DNA of 64,000 nucleotides, taken from positions 155,251,577 through 155,315,576 of the forward strand of contig CP136065.1 in the NCBI GenBank assembly GCA_032622095.1. Reading direction: 5' to 3'. Below the pieces are notes generated by a model. That model had not been told where the DNA came from, did no database searches, and saw nothing but the letters and a program-made list of their open reading frames with translations. The stretch comes from Siphonodentalium dalli. Its lineage: Eukaryota > Mollusca > Scaphopoda > Gadilida > Siphonodentaliidae. This document shows, one piece after another, positions 23,746 to 34,945 of the stretch. The position numbers and the translations under genes are program-made. The number at the start of each line of letters is the position of its first letter. Position 1 is the stretch's first letter.

Positions 23746-25397
23746 CTATAAATCCCGTAGTGTGACACATTTAATATAGACCAAAACAATAAACACCTTT
23801 CAACCCAAAGATAGTTACATTTTAATTGCAAAAATGGTCTAAACATGAAAAGTTAATTTTTGCCGATATTTAAGCCAAGTTTTTGAGAGAAAAGTCCAAT
23901 ATTTTTGGTGATGTCAGTGGTGACAATAGTAAAAATTAACCATGGCACATCAGGCATGTTAGTATTCAATGTATAGAAGGCAGAATAGCCAATTTTGTAC
24001 ATCATCCACAACTTGTAATCGATTGCAGAACACGCTGGGGCAATATTTATCATTTTCCATATTTTGGCAGCCATTTTGGCAGCCATTTTGAGCCAAAGTA
24101 AGAATTTTGGTTCCAGTGAGTTGGAATATTCATAGGTATAATCATATGCATCACTTACATTACAAAGTTCTGTTCATTTCTTGTTAAAATACGACTATAA
24201 TCCCAATTGTGATTTTTTTTGTGAAATTTTATACTGCGTTCTGTAAATTCGAATTTTTGAGGGAACGGAAGGGGCTAGGAACACAAAAAGTACATATTTA
24301 ATTGCCCCAATGATCAGTTACACAAAATACAAAATAAAGTCGCATTACTCAACCAGTTCCAAACAGCATGAATCGATCTAGAAGATATTTGTAAAAAAAA
24401 GTCATATTTTCAACTTCCGGCGGCCATATTGGTGGCCATCTTGAATGGTGAGTTTCAATTTTGCCCCAAAAAAGTGACATTATGTCTTAGCTTCACGAAA
24501 ATATATACATTTGTATACATTTTACAAGATTTTAACCGCTTAATTTGCATAAAACTGACTTGAGGGTCTGGTCTGAAAAACGGCGGCCATGATGGACGCC
24601 ATTTTGTCTGGAGTCTGTACGGCCACTTTTTTTTCTTGCTAACATTGCTTAAAAGTTGAAGGACATAATAAGGAACAAAATGAGTTGGGAGAAGTTAAGT
24701 CCCAGGGGGTGCAAGGATATCCATATTAGCTCCCGGACTAGTAGTAATATGACGTCGCTGGAAAATTCTTTCATTTTCGGTCATCGGGTAGGTCAATAAA
24801 AACACATTTTTCGCCAATTAAGCTACAAATTCACCACTGCTATCATGGATTTTCGTAATCTACATATATTTTACTACAAAATTAGACCGGATAGCACTTG
24901 TCCGTCAAAATGAGCAACATTTTTTATTTCTTGGGGTCGATCTCCTGGACTACTACACCCCCACTTAGGTTGGAAATTTTCAAACTGATTAAAATTCCAA
25001 TGACAATGTTGACCAATTGTATGACAATATTGTTTTCTTAAATTAACTAGAAGTTTTTGACTGGCCACGGGGGAGAGGCCAGGACACAAGCTTTCCAAGT
25101 GTTGGAAATTTCCGACCTGTCACCCCCCTAAGGTTGGAAAATTTCCAACTGATGACCATTTCTGTCAAAATTTTGACAAAAAATAGGAACATATGCAAAT
25201 ATTGGTCGAAAAACAATAAATTCCCCCCAATAAATTGTTCTATAATCAAACTACAAGAACATTTTCAACCTATTGTTGGTGTGAAATTTCGTTGTGGCAG
25301 GTATGAAATTTCCAACTATTGAAAATATAGCTCTCTGCTGGGGGGTGAGACACCCCCCCCCCCCCCCCCCCCCTCTAGCCACATCCCTGACTGCACG

Positions 25398-26053
25398 TCA
25401 TTATCTCCGGACTGAGATCATATAAGAAGATAGAGTTCGATCGACAAACTTTACTACAATCGCCACCCTCGTCGAATCGGCCCACCTATGACTTATTCAT
25501 TCCGAGGAATCGACGGAAAGTACCGAGGTTTCCGATTGACTTTACTAATCACAATAGGCTGAACTCATTTCCATCGCGTTGTAAAGGAATCTATTATTAA
25601 AAACCAATATGTTGAAAAGTTGGTCCACTGTGTTGCCTGTTGGAATTGCCGCCAAAAAACTTCGTCTTAATTAATGTCATGATTAGCTATCAGCAACAAT
25701 ACTGTTGAAATGAGAGCAGAAGAAACTTTTACGAACTACATCATGATCGAAGTCTAACAACTGACGTAATAAATACAGGTAGTGATTAAGTGAATCAATT
25801 TTTAAATTTCGCTGCCGGAAGGGGAGTGTTGACCAAGTCCAACAACAAATTAGACTTTCGGTTTACTGATAGGAATTTTAATATTTGGACGTTTATGGAC
25901 CTTTTAATCCTTTTAATAGAAGGGTCAAGATAATCGTAAATGTCCAAATATGAAAATATATCTTAACCAGAATAGTCTAATTTGTTGGACTATGTAGACC
26001 AGTACTGCAGTAGACCCAGTTGAGTCACATACATGATATACACATGTATGAGA
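25398..26053. other. No recognisable feature
   Basis: Low-copy sequence between two transposons with no long open frame and no repeat found within the window. Confidence 0.5.
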
Positions 26054-28176
26054 CTCAGATCTCGTCAGTAGTGGCTGGATCTGATGCTCATACCTTTTCT
26101 AATTACAGGCGACAAAGGACTCCTGGTCGCAGATTCTGCTTGGTTCTCTTATTATGGTGACAATAAAGACAAGATTCCACCAAAAGTTCCGAAATCCGCG
26201 CCTTCATGAGCTAAAATAAAGACTTTTGTCATTTGTGCAAAAGAAATTGTTGTCTGTCTGTTTACGGAAGCGATATTTCACCACATGTTAATGCTGTTTG
26301 TCATGCGCAGTTCAATGTTTCATCATGGTCAATAAAACGTGTACTCCACCCCGAAGACGACTGTTGGAAATGTGTACTTGGAAGATATTATGGAAAAACT
26401 AAATTCTTTTGCTAAATGTTATGCTACTATGCCAATATATTACATATGTAATAAAAATATTACCGAAAAATTATCAACATATACTTTTTAATAGAATTGT
26501 TGCATCAAAAATATACTATTTAAAAAGTGTACTCCAAGCCAGAATGAGAAAAAGTGTAGCCGAGTTAGATCATGCTTTATTACCCACTTCTACAAAATGT
26601 TGTATTATACTTTCAACAAGTTGTAGAAATATATTGGTGATATGAAGTAATTATTTTATTCAGTGAAACATAATCAGTTCTCACATTTGTCATGGTGTCA
26701 AAAAATGACATACTCCGGCCCTGACGCCGACTCGGGGAAATTGTGTGTATACCGGTACCGGTACTCGGAAGATATATGGTATAATTGCATCACTATACGG
26801 TATATATACTTATACCATTGTTAACTTCATTAAAAGTTGAACAAAACAATCATTCTCCTATTATAATAAAGTGTACATCGAAATAGCATTAAAAAGTGTA
26901 GGCCTACTGCCCTACTCCGGATCCGACTCATACATTTGGCCAATATCGGGGTTTTTTTTTTCATTCAGTGTCTATTTGTTCAGTTTAATTACGGTACCTA
27001 CTCTCGTCCTGTATCTGGGATTGGGATAAGCAGACTTCATGGTAGCCGTTTTGTTATAGTTTTCTTTGTCCTGGTTTTCCCCCTGCACTAACAGCTACAA
27101 ACTTGCACCATCATCTGGTCGTCCGTTGTTCGCACAGTAGTGAAACAAACGCTATTTATTTATACCATATCAGGAATAGACTCACACGGAATGCTCTTTT
27201 CCAAAAGCAAATATTTTTAGGTGTAACATGTTTTCATATTAGCGAAACAAACGCTAATTATAATAACCTATTTAGTGACACTTTAGTGATAATATATCGC
27301 CATTTTATTGTTCATAAATAGGCCTAACAAGTTTTGAGACTTTTTTTTACCATACAGTTGACTGGTTTATAGCATTAGTCTGTTGCAGTAAATCGATTCT
27401 GATAACTAAAGCTTATTTTGAACAAATGTTGTTATTGTATATATATACGCAATAGGCACACGAAAGCAAACCTTATGGGTGTTAGAATACAAACACAGTT
27501 CGCGCAGCTATCAATGCGCGACGATGTGATTATGTCATTTTTGACACCATGCATGACAAATGTGAGAACTGATTATGTTTCACTGAATAAAATAATTACT
27601 TCATATCACCAATATATTTCTACAACTTGTTGAAAGTATAATACAACATTTTGTAGAAGTGGGTAATAAAGCATGATCTAACTCGGCTACACTTTTTCTC
27701 ATTCTGGCTTGGAGTACACGTTTTAAATAGTATATTTTCGAAGCAACAATTCTATTAAAAAGTATATGTTGATAATTTTTCGGTAATATTTTTATTACAT
27801 ATGTAATAAATTGGCATAGTAGCATAACATTTAGCAAAAGAATTTAGTTTTTCCATAATATCTTCCAAGTACACATTTCCAACAGTCGTCTTCGGGGTGG
27901 AGTACACGTTTTATTGACGATGATGAAACATTGAACTGCGCATGACAAACAGCATTAACATGTGGTGAAATATCGCTTCCGTAAACAGACAGACAACAAT
28001 TTCTTTTGCACAAATGACAAAAGTCTTTATTTTAGCTCATGAAGGCGCGGATGGAATCTTGTCTTTATTGTCACCATAATAAGAGAACCAAGCAGAATCT
28101 GCGACCAGGAGTCCTTTGTCGCCTGTAATTAGAAAAGGTATGAGCATCAGATCCGGCCACTACTGACCCAATCTGA
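26054..28176. mobile_element. Element with about 640-bp inverted arms
   Basis: The left arm, about 26054-26711, reappears in reverse complement at about 27530-28176. Both ends read TCAGAT...GTCAGTAGTGGC, then GGATCTGATGCTCATACC. The arms are very similar, with one 18-bp indel (CACCAAAAGTTCCGAAAT, left arm only) and a few substitutions. The central ~820 bp is single-copy. Two small frames occur once in each arm because of the inversion. No target duplication found. Confidence 0.8.
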
Positions 28177-28207
28177 AGCTCTAAAGAGTGTAAATCTTTA
28201 GAGCTTC
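28175..28207. repeat. Short perfect hairpin, 13-bp stem
   Basis: GAAGCTCTAAAGA and its reverse complement TCTTTAGAGCTTC flank a 7-base loop. It sits exactly at the right edge of the large inverted-arm element. Confidence 0.7.
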
Positions 28208-28565
28208 CCTGGAGCTAGTAGACCAGTGTGGGGAGGGTGCAGAACTTCCATAAGAACAAACTCCAGGAAGCAATTGCAAGGTTGATATTAACTCCAGGAT
28301 GCAATTGAAATGTTAGGAACCCACCTCACTGTGAACGCTAGTTTTTGTCCATTCCTATCTTGGACATTGACCCGGCAATCTCACACGACTTCCCCGTCAA
28401 GTAAATGTTGGGCTGAAGTTTGTGGCGAAAATGTGGTCATCACAAAATGGAATGCCACGAGAAGATATAATCCCTTTTGACACCATGTGGCCAAATGTTG
28501 GTCACACTTGCCTAATGTAAACGCCGCAACCATTAACAATATATAAACACCTTTTGTGCTACAGG
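28208..28565. other. No gene; short direct repeats
   Basis: Contains AACTCCAGGAAGCAATTGCAA and AACTCCAGGATGCAATTGAAA-like words about 33 bp apart; otherwise nothing recognised. Confidence 0.5.
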
Positions 28566-28571
28566 CATTAA

Positions 28572-29562
28572 CCACAGTTGTTGGCCATTATATATAAGTA
28601 GTAGCCCGAGAGTAAGAATAATAGGAAAGTTGGGAAACAACATGATAAAAACAAAATTAAAAATCCACCCACCTCCCCTGTTGCACTCGAAATCTCATCA
28701 AAACGAATACGCTTCGGACATGAATAACTATACGTATGCAAAACTATCGAATATCGATAATCACACTTACCATACATTTCTTGAGAGGTATATTCAGAAA
28801 AACAACTTTTATCAGGTGAACATATATTAAATCAAAATCACGATAAAATTTGGCTCGACACAACATCATTAGCACGGAAATGTTAGGATCGATAACTCTT
28901 TCGAAAAGTCGGGTTGGCGATTACCGCAATACGATAGGGGAACACTGAGTGCGTAACGTAACTATCACAAGTATAACGTACTCTGATAACTTATGACACT
29001 TATCGCCAAATTCATGATTCAAACATTTTAAACATGTCATCTTCAGCTTCTTTTATTTTATTTTTATGAAAATGAATAATAAATGGGTGATAAATATGTA
29101 TAAAATGACAAATATAATCAAATTAGCCATTTTCCCGTGAAACTTAGGACAGGTAAGCCAGGTACAAAAATTGGTGAAATATGAGTACGAACGTCAAAGT
29201 GTTCCCCTATCGTATTGCGGTAATCGCCAACCCAACTTTTCGAAAGAGTTATCGAACCTAACATTCCGTGCTAATGATGTTGTGTCGAGCCAAATTTTAT
29301 CGTGATTTTGATTATGTTCACCTGATAAAAGTAGTTTTTCTGGATATACCTCTCAAGAAATGTATGGTAAGTGTGATTATCGATATTCGATAGTTTTGCA
29401 TACGTAGTTATTCATGTCCGAAGCGTATTCGTTTTGATGAGATTTCGAGTGCAACAGGGGAGGTGGTGGGTTTAAAAAATTTGTTTTATCATGTTGTTTC
29501 CCAACTTTCCTATTATTCTTACTCTAGGGCTACTACTTATATATAATGGCCAACAACTGTGG
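28572..29562. mobile_element. Foldback element, about 370-bp arms, CATTAA target duplication
   Basis: Arms 28572-28946 and 29198-29562 are near-perfect reverse complements starting CCACAGTTGTTGGCCATTAT. CATTAA occurs directly outside both ends (28566-28571 and 29563-29568), consistent with a 6-bp target duplication, or a 4-bp TTAA with two chance matches. The 250-bp centre is not repeated. No coding capacity; the 65-70-codon frames lie in the arms. Confidence 0.8.
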
Positions 29563-29585
29563 CATTAACAAGCATTACAAAATAA

Positions 29586-29670
29586 TGGGGCCGACTTCTC
29601 TTGAGAAATCTTTTATGTGCCCGGGCCGACTTGGACTCTTGGGCCCGACTTCTCTGGGGCCGACTTCTCC
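29586..29670. repeat. GGGCCGACTTCTC short tandem repeats
   Basis: Four related words of the type GGGCCGACTTCTCT, some altered (GGGCCGACTTGGAC), occur within 85 bp, giving a GC-rich island in AT-rich surroundings. Confidence 0.7.
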
Positions 29671-30077
29671 AGATACTGCAACTGGTAGTGACGTGATAAA
29701 GACAACATTACGATGTCGTGGCTTAATTTCTAAATTCTGACAATTTTTCTGTGACACATTTATGCTATGTTTGATTTATGTGTTGTTTTTCATTATTTGT
29801 TTGTCGCGGAGATGCTGATATCGCCATTTGTCGTGATTCCTAGTGTTTCTGTATTTAAAACTGCATGCTCATAATCACGTACACGCAGGCATTCTAAACA
29901 GTGATTATTGTGTGATAGTACTCATAGATACTACCGTATATATTTTTTAATTAGATAGTCCACTTACTCTATTATACAGGTATGGGAAAGGTGCGAATCA
30001 AAACTTTTTAGACGGCATCAAACTATCGACCACGAAATTTGGTTACCGGTAAGTTGATTTTATCATACAATTCATCA
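29671..30077. other. No recognisable feature
   Basis: Low-copy AT-rich sequence with short frames only. Confidence 0.5.
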
Positions 30078-30081
30078 TTAA

Positions 30082-30988
30082 AGGTACTCAATTCGATCAG
30101 ACGCTCCTAAATTACTATTTCTTTGGCTTCGGGGGTGAAAAATATTTGAGTCGACGAACCCACCCATCAAAGCTCAGAGTGATTAGTTATCGATGTTTGA
30201 ACTTTGCGGTTTCTATTGTTTGTGGACCACAAACTGATTGAATCACGAGGGTCAAACAGACGGTCTTGCGTATAAAGATGGATAACTCTAAAATCAAGTG
30301 GTTATTATTACCACTTGATTTTAGAGTTATCCATCTTTATCTGCAAGACTATACGTTTACTAACTTTTATATGTGAAGGGGTGTTGTTTAATAGAACTTA
30401 AATGAGTTTGGGAATATATGACAAGTGATTGTTTGTCTATTGTTTGTAATTGTGATGGGTTTAGTTCAAATAAAATATTGTTTAAACTGAGTGATTGCTC
30501 ATAGAATTTCTCAACATTCTTTAGTTCAATTTGAGCGATAGGTATTTAAAGGTACTCAATCCGATCAGAGGGTCCCCATATCAAGATACAACAACAACAA
30601 CATTTCTTCAAAATGCGCTTTAGTTATCAGAATCGATTAATTGCAGCAAAATAATGCTATAAACCACAGTGACTGTCAACTATGCTATAAAATTTCCCAA
30701 AACATGTTATAATTTATCAACATTTTGTTCAACGAAATATGGCCGTATAGTCACTTGAGTTTTCACGAAATTTTGCCACTTGTTTTTAGAGTTATCCATC
30801 TTCATCCGCAATTTTGACCTTTTGACGGCATGTTTCTGGGTCACAAACAATTGAAATAACAAACTTCAAAAATCGATATCTGATCACTCTGAGCTTTGAT
30901 GGGTAGGTTCCTCGACTCGAATCAAATATTTTTTACCCCGAAGCCAGAGAAATAGTAGTTTAGGGGTGTTAAATCGGATTGAGTACCT
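30082..30988. mobile_element. TTAA-flanked element with AGGTACTCAAT ends, 0.9 kb
   Basis: The left end AGGTACTCAATTCGATC and right end ATTGAGTACCT are inverted repeats, each bordered by TTAA (30078-30081 and 30989-30992). TTAA target duplication is the known signature of piggyBac and Kolobok-type elements. A third copy of the end (GGTACTCAATCCGATCAGAG near 30550) lies inside, so the element may be two nested or dimerised copies. No transposase frame. Confidence 0.75.
30262..30350. repeat. Long hairpin inside the 0.9-kb TTAA element
   Basis: GATAACTCTAAAATCAAGTGG meets its reverse complement around a TTATTATTA loop; the stem extends through AAAGATGG and GTCTTGC with few mismatches, about 40 bp per side. 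A further half-copy of the arm (TTTTTAGAGTTATCCATCTT) lies near 30783. Confidence 0.85.
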
Positions 30989-30992
30989 TTAA

Positions 30993-32235
30993 AAGGTGTA
31001 ACAATAGTATGAATGCTAACATTGAGCATTTTTGGAGGGTGGGGACTTTTTGGAAGGTCTAAATACTCACTTACATACATGTACATATATTAGAACTATT
31101 AATTTGAATTTAATAATTACAACTACTGCTATACTAGAGTATATAATATCACATAACAGCCTTCATGGCTCATAATATTTAACACAGTTGTTTTAAAATC
31201 ACATCTTATGTCTGCGAACTCCAGTGGCAGGGTGACTTCTTAACCTGATTTTGGAAGACTTTTTAATATCTTTATCTGCTATTTTGTAATACTCAGGCAC
31301 CTGGGAGCCGATTTCCTGTCAAAATTGATATAACTTAACTAATCACCTTATAGAGCTGGATGCAGTTCTTCCCACATAATACATAGACAGGCTCCACATA
31401 TGAGGATAAATTTAAGCATTAAAGATATAGATATATTGCTTGTTTAAAAAAAATTCCCTACCTCAGTACCTGTCTACCGGGAATTTTTTGGCTCCGTAAT
31501 AGGAAAAAAGCAAGTTTTTTTCGTCCTTAGCTACAATATAGCCATTCATGTCATGATTGATGTACTATTAATAAAGTAGCTTCTTTACAGAATTGTGATC
31601 AATACTGAGTTCACCAGATTTGCAACGAAATACATCGTTATCAGTTTTAACATAACGCTGGAATTTTAAAGGCTTGAGAAACTCAAGTTTTAAAATAATT
31701 TTCATACTATTAATGTTATTTTAGACAATATTACAAACGGTATTAAATTTTTACTGGGTATGGTCGATCAGCGCTAAATAGCAATCACAGAATAAAATAA
31801 AATATAAATTATAAACACAGCTTCCATAGTGACAAGTCTGGTTTAAAACTTTCCAACACATTTCGATGTGTTTGTTGTGTGGAATTTGATGGGGCAATTA
31901 AATTGTCACTCAGAAAAATGTATAAGTTTGTGGCTCCCATTTGTGTGAAGTGTCAATAAAATGGGTAGCAGCTAGTTGTTGCCAGGAAATATAAGAATTG
32001 AATACATGCATGTATATTATTCCTTCAACAGTTCTTGGTAAACCTACAAATTGTCAATTCAGGTCCATTTGTAATGGGGGCCATTTTGTAAATCATCTTA
32101 CACATATATATTTTAATACTGAATACAATTAATGGGGAGTGTAATCCATCAAATTTGTATATCTAATTATCTATCCACTCTCAATCTGTGTCAATATGTT
32201 CCTTCCCTATGGGAAGCCAAATAGACATTTCATAA
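30993..32235. other. No recognisable feature
   Basis: About 1.2 kb with no open frame of interest and no internal repeat found. Confidence 0.5.
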
Positions 32236-32830
32236 ATAATTGAGCTTAAGCACAATAAGGAATCTCTATTTGTGGTTAAGGGAAGATCTAATTGCGCAAT
32301 AAGGAAATATCTAAATGCACTTAAGCGCAATAAGAAATATCTTATTGCACTTAAGCGCAATAAGGAATCTCTAATTATGCTTAAGCGCAATAAGGAATAT
32401 TCCTATTGTGCTTAAGTGCAATAAGGAATATTCTTATTGCACTTAAGCACAATAAGAGCTAATTGCACTTAAGTACAATTTAAAACCTTCCTTATTGCGC
32501 TGAAGCACAATTAGCCACATTGCATAAACTACCTGTAATTCAAATGGTGTAGTCCATAGTGCGATGGGTGGAATGTATTGGTGACTGTCCACACGTAAGC
32601 CTATTCAGATTCTACTGTTTGCAGAGGGATGATCTCATGAGGGAGATATTAATTAATAATTACACTTAAGCACAATAAGGAATATATAATTGCGCTTAAG
32701 CACAATAAAGAATATAGGAATCTCTAATTGCACTTAAGCACAATAAGGAATATTGCGCAATAAGAAATATTCTTATTGCGCTTAAGTGCAATTAGAGATT
32801 CATTATTGCGCTTAAGCTCAATTATTTATT
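32236..32830. repeat. Palindromic CTTAAG array, about 30-bp spacing
   Basis: Twelve CTTAAG cores (32244, 32320, 32350, 32380, 32411, 32442, 32468, 32665, 32695, 32733, 32781, 32811) plus one CTGAAG at 32500. Each is embedded in a palindrome like ATTGCGCTTAAGCGCAAT, joined by AAGGAATATTCTT, itself centred on the palindrome GAATATTC. Spacing within runs is 26-32 bp. Two sites are collapsed to ATTGCGCAAT (near 32291 and 32753). A 165-bp unrelated stretch (about 32515-32655) splits the array. Non-coding. Confidence 0.9.
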
Positions 32831-33037
32831 AAATGTCAATTTGGATTTCCATACTTCCCTATATTTTGGAATAAAATTTAAGACTGAATGACCACTCGAT
32901 TGTCAAAATATCATAAATACAGCTAGGAGCACCTCCGAGCGGGTGTGAAAAAAATTAAAATAAATCCCTACCTACCCTTCCCTGGACAGGTCCCGTTAGC
33001 ACTAATAAATAAACTTTGCAGAGAAGATGAGGCCTAA

Positions 33038-33130
33038 GCAGAATGAGTTCCCCAGAGGGTGAAATTAGTGATGCTAGCCTGTTATGCGGGACAGCATCAC
33101 TAAATTCACCCTCTGTGGACCTCATTCTGC
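33038..33130. repeat. GCAGAATGAG hairpin, copy 1
   Basis: Nearly perfect palindrome: GCAGAATGAGTTCCCCAGAG, GGTGAAATTAGTGATGCTAG, then the mirrored CTAAATTCACCCTCTG and CCTCATTCTGC. It belongs to the family seen at 43854-44004 and 63520-63715. Short frames on both strands here are palindrome read-through. Confidence 0.85.
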
Positions 33131-33359
33131 AAATTAGAGGCACCTTATTCTCAGGCCTGTGACCAACACATCGTAAGGCGCGTAATAAATCAGTTTTTGA
33201 AATTCAAATACCTGTCGGATTCTGTTGAATTTGGATGATTTTAGGCATTCTGTAATGAAACATTGCCATATTTCCAAGCAAAAAGAATGAAACTATAAAT
33301 ATAACTATGGTCGGTGAATTTAGGAGTAACAGACCTGCCCATAGCTAAGGCTGTAACTA

Positions 33360-33990
33360 TTCATCTTGGATCTTTAGGGTACCCAGAAGTGACCCTGAAC
33401 ATGCCTGTAAATTATCAAAATATTTCTCCAATAAATGTTGGCTGCAGGGTGGGCAGGGATAGAATAAAATTTGAAATTTAGCTGGTGGCCATGTTTTTTC
33501 AATGAAAATCAGAAAAATTTGATGGCTCCCATCTAGTAGTCACCCAAAAGATGCATTTCAAGTTTGGTGATGATAGGATGAGGGATATGGTCTGCAGTGT
33601 ATGCCAAATTATTAAGTCATGCAAAGAGTAATATCCAAGATGGCTGCCGACGACCATGTTTTTCATCGAAAATTTATAGCTCTCATTTGGAGGTGAATCT
33701 AAACATGCCTGTAAAATTACAAAACAATTTTCAAATAAATGCGAGCTGCAGGGTGCGCAGATGAATAAAAAATTTAAAATCCAAATGGCCCTGTGTTTTT
33801 AACGAATTTCGGAAAAAATCAAAGGCTCCCATCTAGAGATCGGTAGCTATCAACAAAAATTGTTTTGTAATTTTACAGGCATGTTTAGATTCACCTCCAA
33901 ATGAGAGCTATAAATTTTCGATGAAAAACATGGTCGTCGGCAGCCATCTTGGATTTTACTCTTTGCATCACTGAATAGTTTGGCATGCCC
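33360..33990. repeat. Diverged tandem/inverted repeat related to the CATGGCCGCC minisatellite
   Basis: Arms 33601-33731 and 33855-33987 are reverse complements (GCAAAGAGTAATATCCAAGA, GACGACCATGTTTTTCATCG, CATGCCTGTAAAATTACAAA). An additional direct partial copy lies at 33390-33480. The words GCAGCCATCTTGGATTTTAC and ACTCTTTGCAT link it to the minisatellite at 38.7-40.4 kb and 53.2-61.1 kb. Confidence 0.7.
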
Positions 33991-34510
33991 TACACTACAG
34001 CCAACAGTTTTTATCCAATTGATCCCAAACTCCATATGGCACTTCTGGTTGACCTTTGACAATACTTAAACATTTAACCCTATGATGGGTGAATATATCA
34101 TATCTACACATAATGACACAAATGTGTTAATTCAGGTTTGTTGATACGGCACTAGTGCACTAGAACGAGAGGAAATGTACAAGTGTTGTACAAATGTATC
34201 GACAAACCCATTAATATGTCGTTCTGTGTTTATTACATGCCATCCAGCCTAGAATCCGTGATTTAAAAACACATATTTACAAGGTTTATTCAGGCACATA
34301 CATGTACATGGTTTGTTTTGTCATGTGTGATAATGCATTCATTTTATAGTTCCGTTTCATGGTTGAGGTCAACGTTGTTCTGTCGTGTGACGTCAACGGG
34401 ATGCATATGGAACATAAATTCCACATGGATTTGTAAAAATGGAAGAGCAGGAACACTAATTCTTTGATCAAGCGTGTAATAAATGACTATATCCATTGGT
34501 GAATAAAGTA

Positions 34511-34623
34511 CAGCTATGCCGTAAATAATAGACTCCTTAACCACAGCATAATTATGGGTAATTTTTTATGATTTAGTCGGAAATATGGCTTGTTACCATT
34601 CATCAGAAAGCTCTCAGTGAGAC
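34511..34623. mobile_element. CAGTAATGCC MITE, half copy
   Basis: Left half of the palindromic family (CAGCTATGCCGTAAATAATA, ACTCCTTAACCACAGCATAA, then TTAGTCGGAAATATGGCTTG). It stops at the palindrome centre AAGCTCTCAGTGAGACA, as expected after loss of one arm. Confidence 0.75.
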
Positions 34624-34715
34624 AGCTGGATACTGTGTCTACAAAAGAGAGAAGATCACAAGGGACAGAACTGTGCAAGTCGAATTATCAAATAAAGTCT
34701 GCAATTCCACAGGTA

Positions 34716-34943
34716 CAGTAATACTCTAAATAATCGACTCCTTAACCAAAGCAGAATTATGGGTAATTTTTCAGGATTTAGTCGGAAATATGGCTTGTTG
34801 CCATTCATCGGAAAGCTCTCCCCGAGAGCTTTCCGGGGGAGAGCTTTCCGATGAATGGCAACAAGCCATATTTCTGACTAAATCCTTAAAAATTATCCAT
34901 AATTCTGCTGTGTTTAAGGAGCCGATTAGTTAGGGCATTACTG
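34716..34943. mobile_element. CAGTAATGCC palindromic MITE, full copy
   Basis: TA-flanked (34714-34715, 34944-34945) palindrome of 228 bp. It runs CAGTAATACTCTAAATAATC to a GAAAGCTCTCCCC centre, then the mirrored arm ending GGGCATTACTG. The centre is extended by an extra GAGAGCTTTCCGGGGG piece compared with the 48740 copy. Confidence 0.85.
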
Positions 34944-34945
34944 TA

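Larger units (their letters stand above)
21491..25389. mobile_element. Non-autonomous hAT-type transposon, 3.9 kb
   Basis: Both ends carry the same 19-bp inverted repeat CAGGGATGTGGCTAGAGGG (21491-21509, and reverse complement at 25371-25389). Immediately outside is a perfect 8-bp duplication ACTGCACG (21483-21490 and 25390-25397). An 8-bp target duplication with CAGGG-type ends is the known signature of the hAT superfamily. Subterminal GTTGGAAA/TTTCCAAC motifs recur near both ends. No hAT transposase reading frame is present, so it would need a transposase supplied from elsewhere. The intact target duplication suggests a fairly recent insertion. Confidence 0.9.

Noticed and set aside
25345-25375. 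C run near the right end as a possible telomere or assembly gap filler
   Set aside because: It is part of the hAT element end, just inside the CCCTCTAGCCACATCCCTG inverted repeat, and has a counterpart G run at the left end.
26233-28013. 60- and 78-codon frames present twice in opposite orientation
   Set aside because: Each lies in one arm of the long inverted repeat; duplication comes from the arms, and no protein family is recognisable.
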